The notes under the pieces were generated by a model. The model was not told the origin of the DNA. It saw only the letters and a list, made by a program, of their open reading frames with translations, and ran no database searches. The position numbers were made by a program, and so were the translations under genes. Source: Clostridia bacterium (GTDB lineage Bacteria > Bacillota > Clostridia > Oscillospirales > CAG-272). Taken from it: 9,209 nt of DNA. How positions within the stretch are numbered: position 1 is the stretch's first letter; every line of letters begins with the position of its first letter. Location of the stretch: assembly GCA_017518025.1 (NCBI GenBank), contig JAFWWR010000208.1:1-9209 (forward strand), read 5' to 3'. Shown piece after piece: positions 1 through 7,565 of the stretch.

Positions 1-2820
1 ATGCTGGATTATTTCAGATCGCTCCGCGAAGCGCTGGCGGAAAAAGATCACGACAGGACCCGGGATCTGCTGAGATCGGTCCCCTCGCCGTCGACGGGAA
101 GGCTCAAAGCAGAAGACAAAACGCCGGACAGCGAACTTGTCCCTGACATTCTGAAAGACTCGCGCAAGAACGTCGACGCCTGCTGCGACAACTACTTCAC
201 CGCCTCGCAGGAGCAGATCACGGACTCCATGAAGAGAACGGCCCGTGTGCTCCGCGCCGTCAGCCGGGCTCTCGGACTCTTCGGAAAAAAGTACGCCTCC
301 CTGAAGCTGAGGCAGGGAAAACTCGATTTCCAGGACCTCGAAACCGTCGCCCACCGCCTTCTGGTGGGTGAAGACGGAGAGCCCACCGAGGCGGCGCTCC
401 GTATCGGCAGGAAGTACAAATACATATTCATTGACGAATACCAGGACACCAACTCGCAGCAGGACGATATCTTCCGGGCGGTCGGAACGGAAGCGGAAAG
501 ATTCCTCGTGGGCGACGTCAAGCAGTCCGTCTACCGCTTCAGAGGCGCGGAGCCGGAGATCTTCTCCACATACAGGAGAAAGTGGCCCGCCGTCCCGACG
601 GCGGACGGAGACGGCGACGACATCTGCGAGCCCCGGGACGCGGGCGTGTTCATGAGCGACAACTTCAGATGCTCCCGCCCCGTGGTAAGGTTCGTCAACC
701 GCGTCAGCGACTATATGTTCCGCGACGGCGAGGTGCCGTTTTGCGAGGAAGATATGCTCCACGCCGCCACCGCTTCTGAAGTGGAGGATCCCGTAGAGGT
801 AAAGATCCTCTTCAGCGGCAAAACGAAAGTCAAATCCCCATCCGAGGAAGACTACGTGGCTGACCGCATAAAAGAGATGCTCGGCACGGCTCCCTTCGGA
901 GAAAAACCGCTGAAGCCCTCCGATTTCGCCATTATCCTGAGGAAAGCGAAAGACAAGGTCGAGGGATTCGTGAATGCGCTGAAGGCGCGCGGTATCCCCG
1001 TGTCGGACTCCGCCGGAGTCTCGCTGTCGGACAGGCCCGAGGTGGAGTTCGCCCTGGACCTGCTCCGTGCGGTGGACAATCCCCACCGGGACGTTCCGCT
1101 CGCCAACGTGATGATGTCTTCTCTGTTCTCGTTCTCGCTTGACGAGATGACCACGGTCAGGCTGAAATACCGGGACGGCTCCCTTTTCTCCTCCGTTCTT
1201 CTGATGAGCGAGGACGGAGAGGGCGGCCTTTCCGCGAAATGCGCCGCGTTCTGCGCCAGAATGAGGTATTTCCGCGAGATGGAGAGATCTCTCGGCGCCG
1301 CCGTTTTCATAGAACGGCTCTTCGAGGAGACCGGGATCGTCCGTTCTCCGGAAGTCCGCGGCGTCATAGACGGAGACAAACATCTGCGCGCCGTGCTGGA
1401 CATGGCGAGAGATTACGAAAAAAACTCCTGGGGAGGACTTTACGGATTCCTCTGCCGTGTTGAAGACAAAAAACTCGGCGGAGGCCTCAAATCCGCCCTC
1501 GGCGGCAGCGAGGGGGTGTCCGTGATCACAGTCCACGGATCCAAAGGACTCGAGTGGCCCGTCTGCTTCTTCTGCGGGACGGGCCGGGCCGTCGACTCGA
1601 CGACAGGGTACGATATCGTTCACGGAAAAGAACTGGGATGGGCGATGAGACTGCCGGATCCCGGCGGATTGATAAAATACGTCACCCCTCTGATGAAGGC
1701 GATCGACGCCAGAGATCACGTCGGTGAACGCTACGAAGAGATGCGGCTGATCTACGTCGCCATGACGAGAGCGGTCAACAAGCTGATAGTGGTGGCGAGA
1801 TCGACGCGGTCCGAAAACACCCTGATGCAATCGGCAGACCGGGCCGCCAGGTTCAGAGACAGACACACGATGATGACCCTCCCGGCGGAGATCGACTACA
1901 TCCTCGCGTCGCTGGAGGGATGGCGGGACGGCTGCTACACGCTCGATACCGTCGTGCTCCCCGACGAAGAAGAAGACGAGCCGGCGGAAGAGGAGACTGC
2001 CGCTGCCGCGGAAGACGGGCCCTCCGCCGATCCCGAAAAGGTCGCGGCGCTGGTGGACTCGGCCGAAAAGCGGTTCGCGGCGCAGTATCCCTATTCGTTC
2101 CTCAGCGGGATCCCGTCGAAGCTGTCTGTCTCCCGGCTCTATCCCGACGTGCTCTCCCCGGAGGACGGCGTCGCCGACCTCGAGAAGGAAGAGGAAGAGG
2201 AAGAAAAGCGCGACGGCCCCATGCCCGTGCCGTCGTTCATGACCGGCTCCCTCCCGGTTACGGGACGCGAGCGCGGCGTCGCCACGCACGGTTTCCTCCA
2301 GTTCGCCGATTTCGCCCGTCTCGGGACGTGCCGGACGGAGGACGAGATAGCCCGCCTCACGGAAAACGGCTTCATCTCGGAGCGGGACGCCGGTCTCGTG
2401 TCCGTGTCGGATGTGGAAAAATTCAAAAAGAGCCCGCTGTTCCGCCGGATCGCCGGCGCGCGCCGCGTGTGGCGCGAATTCCGCTTCAACGTGCTCCTTC
2501 CGGCGGAAAAGTTCACCTCCGACCCGGAACGGGCGGCAAAATTCGCCGCGGAGGACGTGAAGATCACCGTCCAGGGCGTGTTCGACTGCGTTTTTGAGGA
2601 CGCGGACGGCAAGCTGGTGGTGGCGGACTACAAAACGGACTATATGAGCAGGGAAGACCGGGCGGATCCCGGCGCGTGGGTCGCGAAGCTGCGCGAGAGG
2701 CACGCGCTCCAGCTCAGATACTACAGAGAAGCCGCGACCCTGCTGTTCGGACGGGAGCCGGACGAGGTGCTGATATACGCCCTTGCCCTCGGCGATACGG
2801 TGGACATGAAAGACGCGTGA
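1..2820 (+). CDS. addA: ATP-dependent helicase/nuclease subunit A (AddA), 5'-truncated by window edge
   Basis: This is the helicase and nuclease subunit of AddAB, which resects double-strand DNA ends for RecA-dependent repair in the cytoplasm. The 939 visible residues show the UvrD/SF1A motifs in order: Walker B DEYQDTN at about 145-151, motif III GDVKQSVYRFRG at 171-182, the NFRCSRP motif IV near 221-227, motif V ITVHGSKGLEWP at 509-520 and motif VI RLIYVAMTRA at 582-591. The C-terminal RecB-family nuclease keeps a conserved His (H763), D862, and the DYKTD block with D876 and K878, followed by a QLRYY element. Two acidic low-complexity linkers (about 655-680 and 727-736) separate helicase and nuclease. 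AddA proteins are normally about 1200 residues. Walker A and roughly the first 250-300 residues are missing, so the ATG at base 1 is almost certainly an internal Met and the gene starts outside the window. addB would be expected upstream. The SDR gene follows after 15 bp. Confidence 0.95.
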   Translation: MLDYFRSLREALAEKDHDRTRDLLRSVPSPSTGRLKAEDKTPDSELVPDILKDSRKNVDACCDNYFTASQEQITDSMKRTARVLRAVSRALGLFGKKYASLKLRQGKLDFQDLETVAHRLLVGEDGEPTEAALRIGRKYKYIFIDEYQDTNSQQDDIFRAVGTEAERFLVGDVKQSVYRFRGAEPEIFSTYRRKWPAVPTADGDGDDICEPRDAGVFMSDNFRCSRPVVRFVNRVSDYMFRDGEVPFCEEDMLHAATASEVEDPVEVKILFSGKTKVKSPSEEDYVADRIKEMLGTAPFGEKPLKPSDFAIILRKAKDKVEGFVNALKARGIPVSDSAGVSLSDRPEVEFALDLLRAVDNPHRDVPLANVMMSSLFSFSLDEMTTVRLKYRDGSLFSSVLLMSEDGEGGLSAKCAAFCARMRYFREMERSLGAAVFIERLFEETGIVRSPEVRGVIDGDKHLRAVLDMARDYEKNSWGGLYGFLCRVEDKKLGGGLKSALGGSEGVSVITVHGSKGLEWPVCFFCGTGRAVDSTTGYDIVHGKELGWAMRLPDPGGLIKYVTPLMKAIDARDHVGERYEEMRLIYVAMTRAVNKLIVVARSTRSENTLMQSADRAARFRDRHTMMTLPAEIDYILASLEGWRDGCYTLDTVVLPDEEEDEPAEEETAAAAEDGPSADPEKVAALVDSAEKRFAAQYPYSFLSGIPSKLSVSRLYPDVLSPEDGVADLEKEEEEEEKRDGPMPVPSFMTGSLPVTGRERGVATHGFLQFADFARLGTCRTEDEIARLTENGFISERDAGLVSVSDVEKFKKSPLFRRIAGARRVWREFRFNVLLPAEKFTSDPERAAKFAAEDVKITVQGVFDCVFEDADGKLVVADYKTDYMSREDRADPGAWVAKLRERHALQLRYYREAATLLFGREPDEVLIYALALGDTVDMKDA

Positions 2821-2835
2821 TCACGGGAGAATGAT

Positions 2836-3552
2836 ATGAAAACTGTTCTGATAACGGGAGCCGGCGGGGGCATCGGCTCCGCCGTGACGGAGAGATTTGC
2901 CGCGGCGGGGTACGAAGTGTACGCCGGGTACTGCAAAAGCAAGGAAAAAACTGAGGAGCTCTGCCGCAAAACGGGCGCCGTTCCGCTGAAGATCGACGTG
3001 CGCGACGGCGACTCCGTCAGAGAGGCGTTCCGAGTGATCGGGGAGACGTCCGGCGGCGTCGACGTGCTGGTAAACAACGCCGGGGTCGCCTCGCAAAGGG
3101 TGTTTCAGGACATCACGGACGCGGAGTGGGACGAGACCTTCGCCGTAAACGTGCGGGGAGCGTTTCTAGTCACCCGCGCCGCCGTGCCGTATATGATAAG
3201 CCGCAAATGCGGAAGGATAATCAACGTCTCGTCGGTGTGGGGAATGGTGGGCGGAAGCTGTGAGGTCCACTATTCCGCCTCCAAAGCCGCGCTCATAGGC
3301 ATGACCAAAGCGCTGGCGAAGGAGCTCGGCCCCTCGGGGATCACGGTGAACTGCGTGTGCCCCGGGGTCATCGACACCAAAATGATCGCCGCGCTCACGG
3401 AGGAAGACCGTGCCGCGCTGGCGGCGGAAACGCCGCTCTGCCGGCTGGGCACGCCGGACGACGCGGCGGGAGCGATACAGTTTCTCGCGTCGGACGACGC
3501 GAAGTTCATAACAGGCGGCGTCATCGCCGCAGACGGAGGATTTGCTTTATGA
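2836..3552 (+). CDS. SDR-family reductase, FabG-like; best fit to YmfI-type EF-P 5-aminopentanone reductase
   Basis: A complete 238-residue classical short-chain dehydrogenase/reductase, which uses NAD(P)H in the cytoplasm. The Rossmann glycine motif TGAGGGIG is at 7-14, NNAG at 80-83, and the catalytic triad is S133, Y146 and K150 with the usual 13-residue Ser-Tyr spacing. The block around the active site (SSVWGMVGGSCEVHYSASK, 132-150) has the W-G and S-C-E-V-x-Y signature that I associate with the YmfI group. In Bacillus, YmfI reduces the 5-aminopentanone modification on elongation factor P. Generic 3-oxoacyl-ACP reductase (FabG) is the alternative, since no fatty-acid genes or efp are nearby to decide. 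The C-terminus (GGVIAADGGFAL) is typical of the family. The start is supported by GGGAGA at 2825-2830, 5 nt before the ATG. The stop overlaps the alr start (ATGA at 3549-3552), which implies co-transcription and translational coupling. The SDR assignment is firm; the substrate is inference. Confidence 0.88.
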   Translation: MKTVLITGAGGGIGSAVTERFAAAGYEVYAGYCKSKEKTEELCRKTGAVPLKIDVRDGDSVREAFRVIGETSGGVDVLVNNAGVASQRVFQDITDAEWDETFAVNVRGAFLVTRAAVPYMISRKCGRIINVSSVWGMVGGSCEVHYSASKAALIGMTKALAKELGPSGITVNCVCPGVIDTKMIAALTEEDRAALAAETPLCRLGTPDDAAGAIQFLASDDAKFITGGVIAADGGFAL

Positions 3553-4739
3553 GAGAATATCTGCCGGACGCCGTTTTCGATTCGCTCCGCACCTGGGCGG
3601 AGGTGGATCTTGACGCGCTGGAGCGCAATTTCGACAAGGTCCGCGCCCGCCAGCCGGAGAACGTGGGAGTCTGCGCCGTCATCAAGGCGGACGCCTATGG
3701 TCACGGCTCCGTCGACGTGGCGAAGGCGCTGGAGGGGAAAGCCGCCCTGTTCGCCGTCGCCATGACGGACGAGGGGGTCCAGCTGAGGCAGAACGGGATC
3801 GAAACGCCGATCCTCGTTCTCGGCCACACCGCCCCCGGCGACCTGCCGGATCTTGAGAAATACAACGTCGCGACTACCGTGTCGACTATTGAAGAGGCGC
3901 GGCTCATCACCGAATACTGCAGTAAAACAGGCGGCGAGATCGCCGTCCACGCCGCGGTGGACACGGGCATGACTCGGCTGGGCTTCTCCCCGGACGACGA
4001 CGGGATCGCCGAGTGCGCGGAGCTCTTCTCCATGCAGGGGATGCGTGTGGAGGGCCTGTTCACCCACTACGCCTCCTCCGACAGCGCCGACAAGACGGCC
4101 GCGCTCTGCCAGGAGCGTCTGTTCGTCCGTTTCGCGGAGGGGCTGCGGGAACGCGGCGTCACCCTTCCGGTGCTCCACGCCTGCAACAGCGCGGCGGCCG
4201 TCGAGATGGACCGCCGGTTCGACATGGTCCGCGCGGGCATCATACTCTACGGCCTCATGCCCTCCGACGAAGTGGATCTCTCCGTCATAGGCGGAGTTGA
4301 GCCCGTCATGGCGCTCCGCACTCACGTGACCCGTGTGAGACGCGTCCCCGCCGGGACCCCCGTGAGCTACGGAGGCACCTTCGTCACGGACCGGGAGACC
4401 GTCGTCGCAACGCTTTCCGCCGGATACGCCGACGGCGTGCCGCGGCTCATCTCGAACAGAGGCCGCGTCATCATCCGCGGCGTCTCCGTTCCGATACTGG
4501 GCAGAGTATGTATGGATCAGTTCATGGCGGACGTGACGGAGATCCCCGGATGCTCCGTCGGCGACGCCGCCACGATCTTCGGCGGCGACGGCGGCGAGTC
4601 GATCTCCGCTGACGACGTTGCGGGACAGGCGGAAACCATCGGCTACGAGCTCGTCTGCTCGGTCACCTCCCGGGTGCCTCGTGTCTACATGAGAGACGGC
4701 AGACCCGTGAGAGTCTCCAAGCGGATCGTGAGAGAATAA
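3549..4739 (+). CDS. alr: Alanine racemase (PLP-dependent)
   Basis: Interconverts L- and D-alanine in the cytoplasm, supplying D-Ala for peptidoglycan. It is 396 residues long, normal for the family. The PLP-binding lysine is K46 in VIKADAYGHG. The phosphate/substrate-contacting DTGMTRLGF (138-146, with R143) is present. The second catalytic base is Tyr274 in PVSYGGTF, followed by the conserved SAGYADGVPR stretch (290-299). GRVCMDQ (319-324 region) and the C-terminal SRVPRVY (374-380) complete the fold type III barrel plus beta-domain pattern. The reading frame is open further upstream, but the start at 3549 is chosen because it gives the usual N-terminus (TWAEVDLDALERN), has GGAGGA at 3535-3540 with 8-nt spacing, and overlaps the SDR stop as ATGA. 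No own promoter is seen, so expression probably depends on upstream transcription. No convincing terminator follows. Whether it is the biosynthetic Alr or a second, catabolic copy cannot be told from this window. Confidence 0.96.
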   Translation: MREYLPDAVFDSLRTWAEVDLDALERNFDKVRARQPENVGVCAVIKADAYGHGSVDVAKALEGKAALFAVAMTDEGVQLRQNGIETPILVLGHTAPGDLPDLEKYNVATTVSTIEEARLITEYCSKTGGEIAVHAAVDTGMTRLGFSPDDDGIAECAELFSMQGMRVEGLFTHYASSDSADKTAALCQERLFVRFAEGLRERGVTLPVLHACNSAAAVEMDRRFDMVRAGIILYGLMPSDEVDLSVIGGVEPVMALRTHVTRVRRVPAGTPVSYGGTFVTDRETVVATLSAGYADGVPRLISNRGRVIIRGVSVPILGRVCMDQFMADVTEIPGCSVGDAATIFGGDGGESISADDVAGQAETIGYELVCSVTSRVPRVYMRDGRPVRVSKRIVRE

Positions 4740-4763
4740 TTTCCGGCTTTCGACGGATTTTTG

Positions 4764-4792
4764 TTGACTTGCGCCGCCATTTATAATAAAAT
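4764..4792 (+). promoter_or_regulatory. Predicted sigma-A-type promoter for the lipoprotein operon
   Basis: TTGACT at 4764-4769 matches five of six bases of the -35 consensus. TAAAAT at 4787-4792 matches five of six of the -10 consensus. They are separated by an ideal 17 bp. The segment is markedly AT-rich against the GC-rich surroundings and lies in the only sizeable gap between genes (4740-4861). Transcription would start near 4799, giving a leader of about 60 nt before the foldase ATG at 4862. An overlapping TATAAT at 4782-4787 is only 12 bp from the -35 and is less likely to be the element used. Confidence 0.75.
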
Positions 4793-4812
4793 CTAAATAT
4801 AGTACGTATCCG

Positions 4813-4828
4813 TCCCGGCCCTCCGGGA
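4813..4828 (+). promoter_or_regulatory. Small hairpin in the 5' leader of the foldase gene
   Basis: TCCCGG at 4813-4818 pairs perfectly with CCGGGA at 4823-4828 across a 4-nt CCCT loop. It lies in the predicted leader, upstream of the AAAGGA ribosome binding site (4845-4850). There is no following T-run, so it is not an intrinsic terminator. It may stabilise the mRNA or be incidental; its function is unknown. Confidence 0.4.
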
Positions 4829-4861
4829 AGAAAACGGTCAAAAGAAAGGAACCCTACTGAA

Positions 4862-6511
4862 ATGAAAAAGACGATCCTACGCTCTCTGGCGCTGGCGACG
4901 GCGATCCTGATGCTCTGCGCCGCCCTCGCGGGATGCGGGAAGAAAGACGAGGGAAAGAAAGACGATAAAAAGAGCGCCCCGCAGGACGCCGTTGTCGTCA
5001 TGGAGACGGAAAACTACTCCGTCAGCAACCCCGTGATGTCATTCTTCTTCCGCGAAGCGTTCATGAACACCTACCAGAGCTATCTGAGCTACTTTGGCTC
5101 GGAGATGATGGCGTATCTCGGGCTCGACGCCTCGGCTCCCCTGAAGGATCAGCCCTTCACCATGGGCACCGAGGAAGGGGTCGAGACCTGGTACGATTAT
5201 TTCCTCAAAATGGCGCAAGAGCAGGCGGAGACCTGCCTTCTCTACCGCGAAGCTGCAGAGGAAGCCGGCATCGCTCTCGATGACGACGACAGGGAGACCA
5301 TAGACGGCATCGTCGAAAACATCAAGTCCTCCGCCGGGGAAGCGGGCGTCTCGATCGAGGAATACTACGAGAACCTTCTCGGCAAAGGCGTGACCGAGGA
5401 CGTGCTGAGAGAATGCCTCGAGCTTGAGACCTACGCCTCAAAGTACGTCGCGAGCGTGGTGGACGCGGTGGACGTCAGCGAGACCGCCCTTAACGCGGTC
5501 TACGAGGCGAACCCGCTCAACTACGAGACCGTTTCGTATATGAGCTACACCTTCAGAGTCGCGAATCTGCTGAAAAAAGACGAGCCGGAGGAAACCGGCG
5601 AAGAAGATGCCCCTGCGGAGGATAACGCGGAGGATCCCGCCGCGAGGGAGGAGGCGCTGACGAAGATCAAGGCATCGGCGGACGAGCTTGCCGCCGTGGA
5701 CGGCGAAGAGGCGTTCCACGACTATATCTATAATTACGAGGTCGAAGTCCTCGGCACCGACGAGTCTCAGGCGGAATCCGTCGCCACCTACGCCCTGACG
5801 GAGGGCGCGGGATATACCGAGGATCTGGAGGCGTCAAAATGGGCGTTCTCCGCCAAGGCCGGCGAGACGAGGATCGAGGCCGACGACGAAGCCGGCACCG
5901 TCACCGTCTACCTGCTGGTCAAGGAGCACGCGAGAGACGAATCCCCCCAGACGGGGTCGGTCCGCCATATCCTGTTCGGAAAAGACAAATTTGACGACGA
6001 CGGGGCCACGGCGAAGGAAGTCTACGACAAGTGGGTGGAGGACGGCGCAAAGCTGGAGGACTTCCTCTCTCTCGTGACCGAGTATTCCACCGATCAGGGC
6101 TCGAACACCAACGGCGGTCTGTACGAGTTCTCGAAAGACGACAGTCTGGTGGAGGAATTCAAGAGCTGGATGTTCGACGAGAACAGAAAAGAGGGCGACC
6201 ACGGTCTGATCGAGACCACCTACGGCTGGCACATCATGTATATGGAATCGGTCGGCACTCCCGCCTGGATGACCGTCATCGAAAACGAGCTCAAATCCAA
6301 GGCGTATGAAGATAATCTGAACGAACTGAAAGAGAAATACCAGGTGACGGTCCACGAGGATCTCATAGACGTGCCCGACATCGCGGAACCGGCTCCCGCC
6401 GAGACCGCCCCCGAGACCGCCGCCGCCCCGGAGACCGCCCCCGAGACCGCCCCCGAGACCGGGCCTGCGACGGCGCCTGAGACCGCCGCCGCCCCGGAGA
6501 CCGGAAACTGA
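4862..6511 (+). CDS. PpiC/PrsA-like peptidyl-prolyl isomerase lipoprotein
   Basis: Predicted extracytoplasmic, membrane-anchored foldase of 549 residues. A lipoprotein signal peptide has a basic N-end (MKKTILR), a hydrophobic core and the lipobox LAGC, with lipidated Cys25. A lysine/aspartate-rich linker follows. Residues about 50-235 form a helical, SurA-N-like region, and about 238-265 is a strongly acidic insert. The parvulin (rotamase) domain spans about 367-464. It starts at SVRHILF, contains an EYSTD...NGGLYEF segment and ends with YGWHIMYMES, matching the family's H-I-L start and GxHI end. This domain catalyses cis-trans isomerisation of prolyl bonds in PrsA and SurA. The last 46 residues (504-549) are a Pro/Ala/Glu/Thr low-complexity tail. 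The start is supported by AAAGGA at 4845-4850 (11-nt spacing). The gene sits 29 bp upstream of a deacetylase lipoprotein gene and behind its own promoter, so it probably leads an operon. Alternative: a parvulin-fold chaperone with little isomerase activity. Confidence 0.88.
   Translation: MKKTILRSLALATAILMLCAALAGCGKKDEGKKDDKKSAPQDAVVVMETENYSVSNPVMSFFFREAFMNTYQSYLSYFGSEMMAYLGLDASAPLKDQPFTMGTEEGVETWYDYFLKMAQEQAETCLLYREAAEEAGIALDDDDRETIDGIVENIKSSAGEAGVSIEEYYENLLGKGVTEDVLRECLELETYASKYVASVVDAVDVSETALNAVYEANPLNYETVSYMSYTFRVANLLKKDEPEETGEEDAPAEDNAEDPAAREEALTKIKASADELAAVDGEEAFHDYIYNYEVEVLGTDESQAESVATYALTEGAGYTEDLEASKWAFSAKAGETRIEADDEAGTVTVYLLVKEHARDESPQTGSVRHILFGKDKFDDDGATAKEVYDKWVEDGAKLEDFLSLVTEYSTDQGSNTNGGLYEFSKDDSLVEEFKSWMFDENRKEGDHGLIETTYGWHIMYMESVGTPAWMTVIENELKSKAYEDNLNELKEKYQVTVHEDLIDVPDIAEPAPAETAPETAAAPETAPETAPETGPATAPETAAAPETGN
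6401..6503 (+). repeat. Repetitive Pro-Glu-Thr-Ala coding tract at the foldase C-terminus
   Basis: The 3' end of the foldase gene repeats a GAGACCGCC-type unit that encodes E-T-A-P/E-T-A-A-A-P runs. A 25-bp stretch beginning at 6413 recurs exactly at 6479-6503. Between the two copies are further 12-bp iterations of GAGACCGCCCCC. The protein product would be an extended, disordered tail. Such a tract can gain or lose units by slippage, so its length may differ between strains or be mis-assembled. Confidence 0.8.
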
Positions 6512-6540
6512 CGAAATAAGGAAAACCAAAGGAGCGTTTT

Positions 6541-7551
6541 ATGAAAAACAACGTTTTGAGGATCATATCCGCGGTCCTTCTTCTCGTTCTTACCGCGTCG
6601 TGCTTTGCGGGATGCGCCCTGAGGGACAAGGACACCGCGGAAAACGTGGTGCCCATCGACATCAGCGGGTCCGAAAGGGAGACCGGCGGACCGTCGAACC
6701 CCGACGACACGGCGAAAGACACGGCTCCCGCGACGGAGGCGAGCACCACCCCGGCGGGACCGGCTCCCGCGGCGGGCAAGGTGTCACGACCCGCCGATCT
6801 CGCGTCCATCAATATGGTGTCGAGGGCGTATTTCCCCGACTCCGACATGACGACGGGGACCTGGTACCCGGGCAAAACAAGCTACGACCCGGCGACGGGC
6901 GAGATCACGACGACTTTTGAGCGCTCTCAGGAAACGCTGGATCTCCTTGACAAATACGGCGCAATTTATCTCAAAAACAGCGATCAGAAGGTCTGTTACC
7001 TGACCTTCGACTGCGGCTACGAGAACGGAGTCACCGGACAGATCCTCGACACTCTGGCGGCGAAGAACGTAAAGGGATGTTTCTTCGTCACCGGCGATTA
7101 TATCAAAACTGCTCCGGACCTCCTGAAGCGTATGCTTAACGAGGGACACATTGTGGGGACCCACACCGTCAGCCACAAGAACATGGCGGATCTGAGCGAC
7201 GAGCAGTTCATCGAAGAGATCCTGGGCAACGAGGAGCTGCTGAAAGCGGCGGTCCCCGACGCGCCGGACATGGTGTACTACCGTCCTCCCATGGGAGGCG
7301 CCTCGGAGTGGGCGCTGGCCATGGCGCAGGGAATGGGGCTGACCACCGTGTTCTGGTCGTTCGCGTACTACGACTACGACGTTGACAACCAGTGGGACGT
7401 CGGGGAAGCGCTTCAGAACGCCGAGAGCGGACTGAGACCCGGGTGCGTGTATCTGCTCCACGCGGTCTCCACCACCAACGCGACGATGCTGGGCGACCTG
7501 ATCGACTTCATCAGGGATCAGGGATACGAGATCCGCAGGATCGATCAGTAA
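6541..7551 (+). CDS. PdaA-like polysaccharide deacetylase (CE4/NodB) lipoprotein
   Basis: A 336-residue exported enzyme predicted to remove acetyl groups from cell-wall glycan. A lipoprotein signal peptide ends in FAGC with Cys25, followed by a Thr/Ala/Pro-rich linker to about residue 80. The NodB domain runs from about 150 to the end. Motif 1 is TFDCGYENG (155-163), motif 2 HTVSH (H208, H212), motif 3 YRPPMG (R248), and a late catalytic His lies in LLHAVS (H307). The TFD-x-GYENG form matches PdaA, the spore-cortex muramic delta-lactam deacetylase group, where the canonical second Asp of TFDDG is replaced; here it is Cys158. Whether the host sporulates cannot be told. Residues 80-150, including a W-Y-x-G-K-T block, are shared with the next gene. 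The start has AAAGGAG at 6528-6534 with a 6-nt spacer. It follows the foldase by 29 bp and precedes its paralogue by 14 bp, which fits one operon. Confidence 0.9.
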   Translation: MKNNVLRIISAVLLLVLTASCFAGCALRDKDTAENVVPIDISGSERETGGPSNPDDTAKDTAPATEASTTPAGPAPAAGKVSRPADLASINMVSRAYFPDSDMTTGTWYPGKTSYDPATGEITTTFERSQETLDLLDKYGAIYLKNSDQKVCYLTFDCGYENGVTGQILDTLAAKNVKGCFFVTGDYIKTAPDLLKRMLNEGHIVGTHTVSHKNMADLSDEQFIEEILGNEELLKAAVPDAPDMVYYRPPMGGASEWALAMAQGMGLTTVFWSFAYYDYDVDNQWDVGEALQNAESGLRPGCVYLLHAVSTTNATMLGDLIDFIRDQGYEIRRIDQ

Positions 7552-7565
7552 AGGACCCGTCTGTA

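Noticed and set aside
1920..2597. 225-codon + strand frame inside addA
   Set aside because: Arg/Gly/Pro-rich out-of-frame translation of the nuclease part of addA; no ribosome binding site or homology pattern.
4742..4762. Terminator after alr (TCCG/CGGA followed by five T)
   Set aside because: The stem is only 4 bp with an 8-nt loop, too weak to call.
3270..4841. 523-codon open frame on the minus strand across alr
   Set aside because: It lies antisense to alr, which has all catalytic motifs. The translation is rich in His/Arg/Gly/Val with no domain pattern, as expected from GC-rich codon bias.
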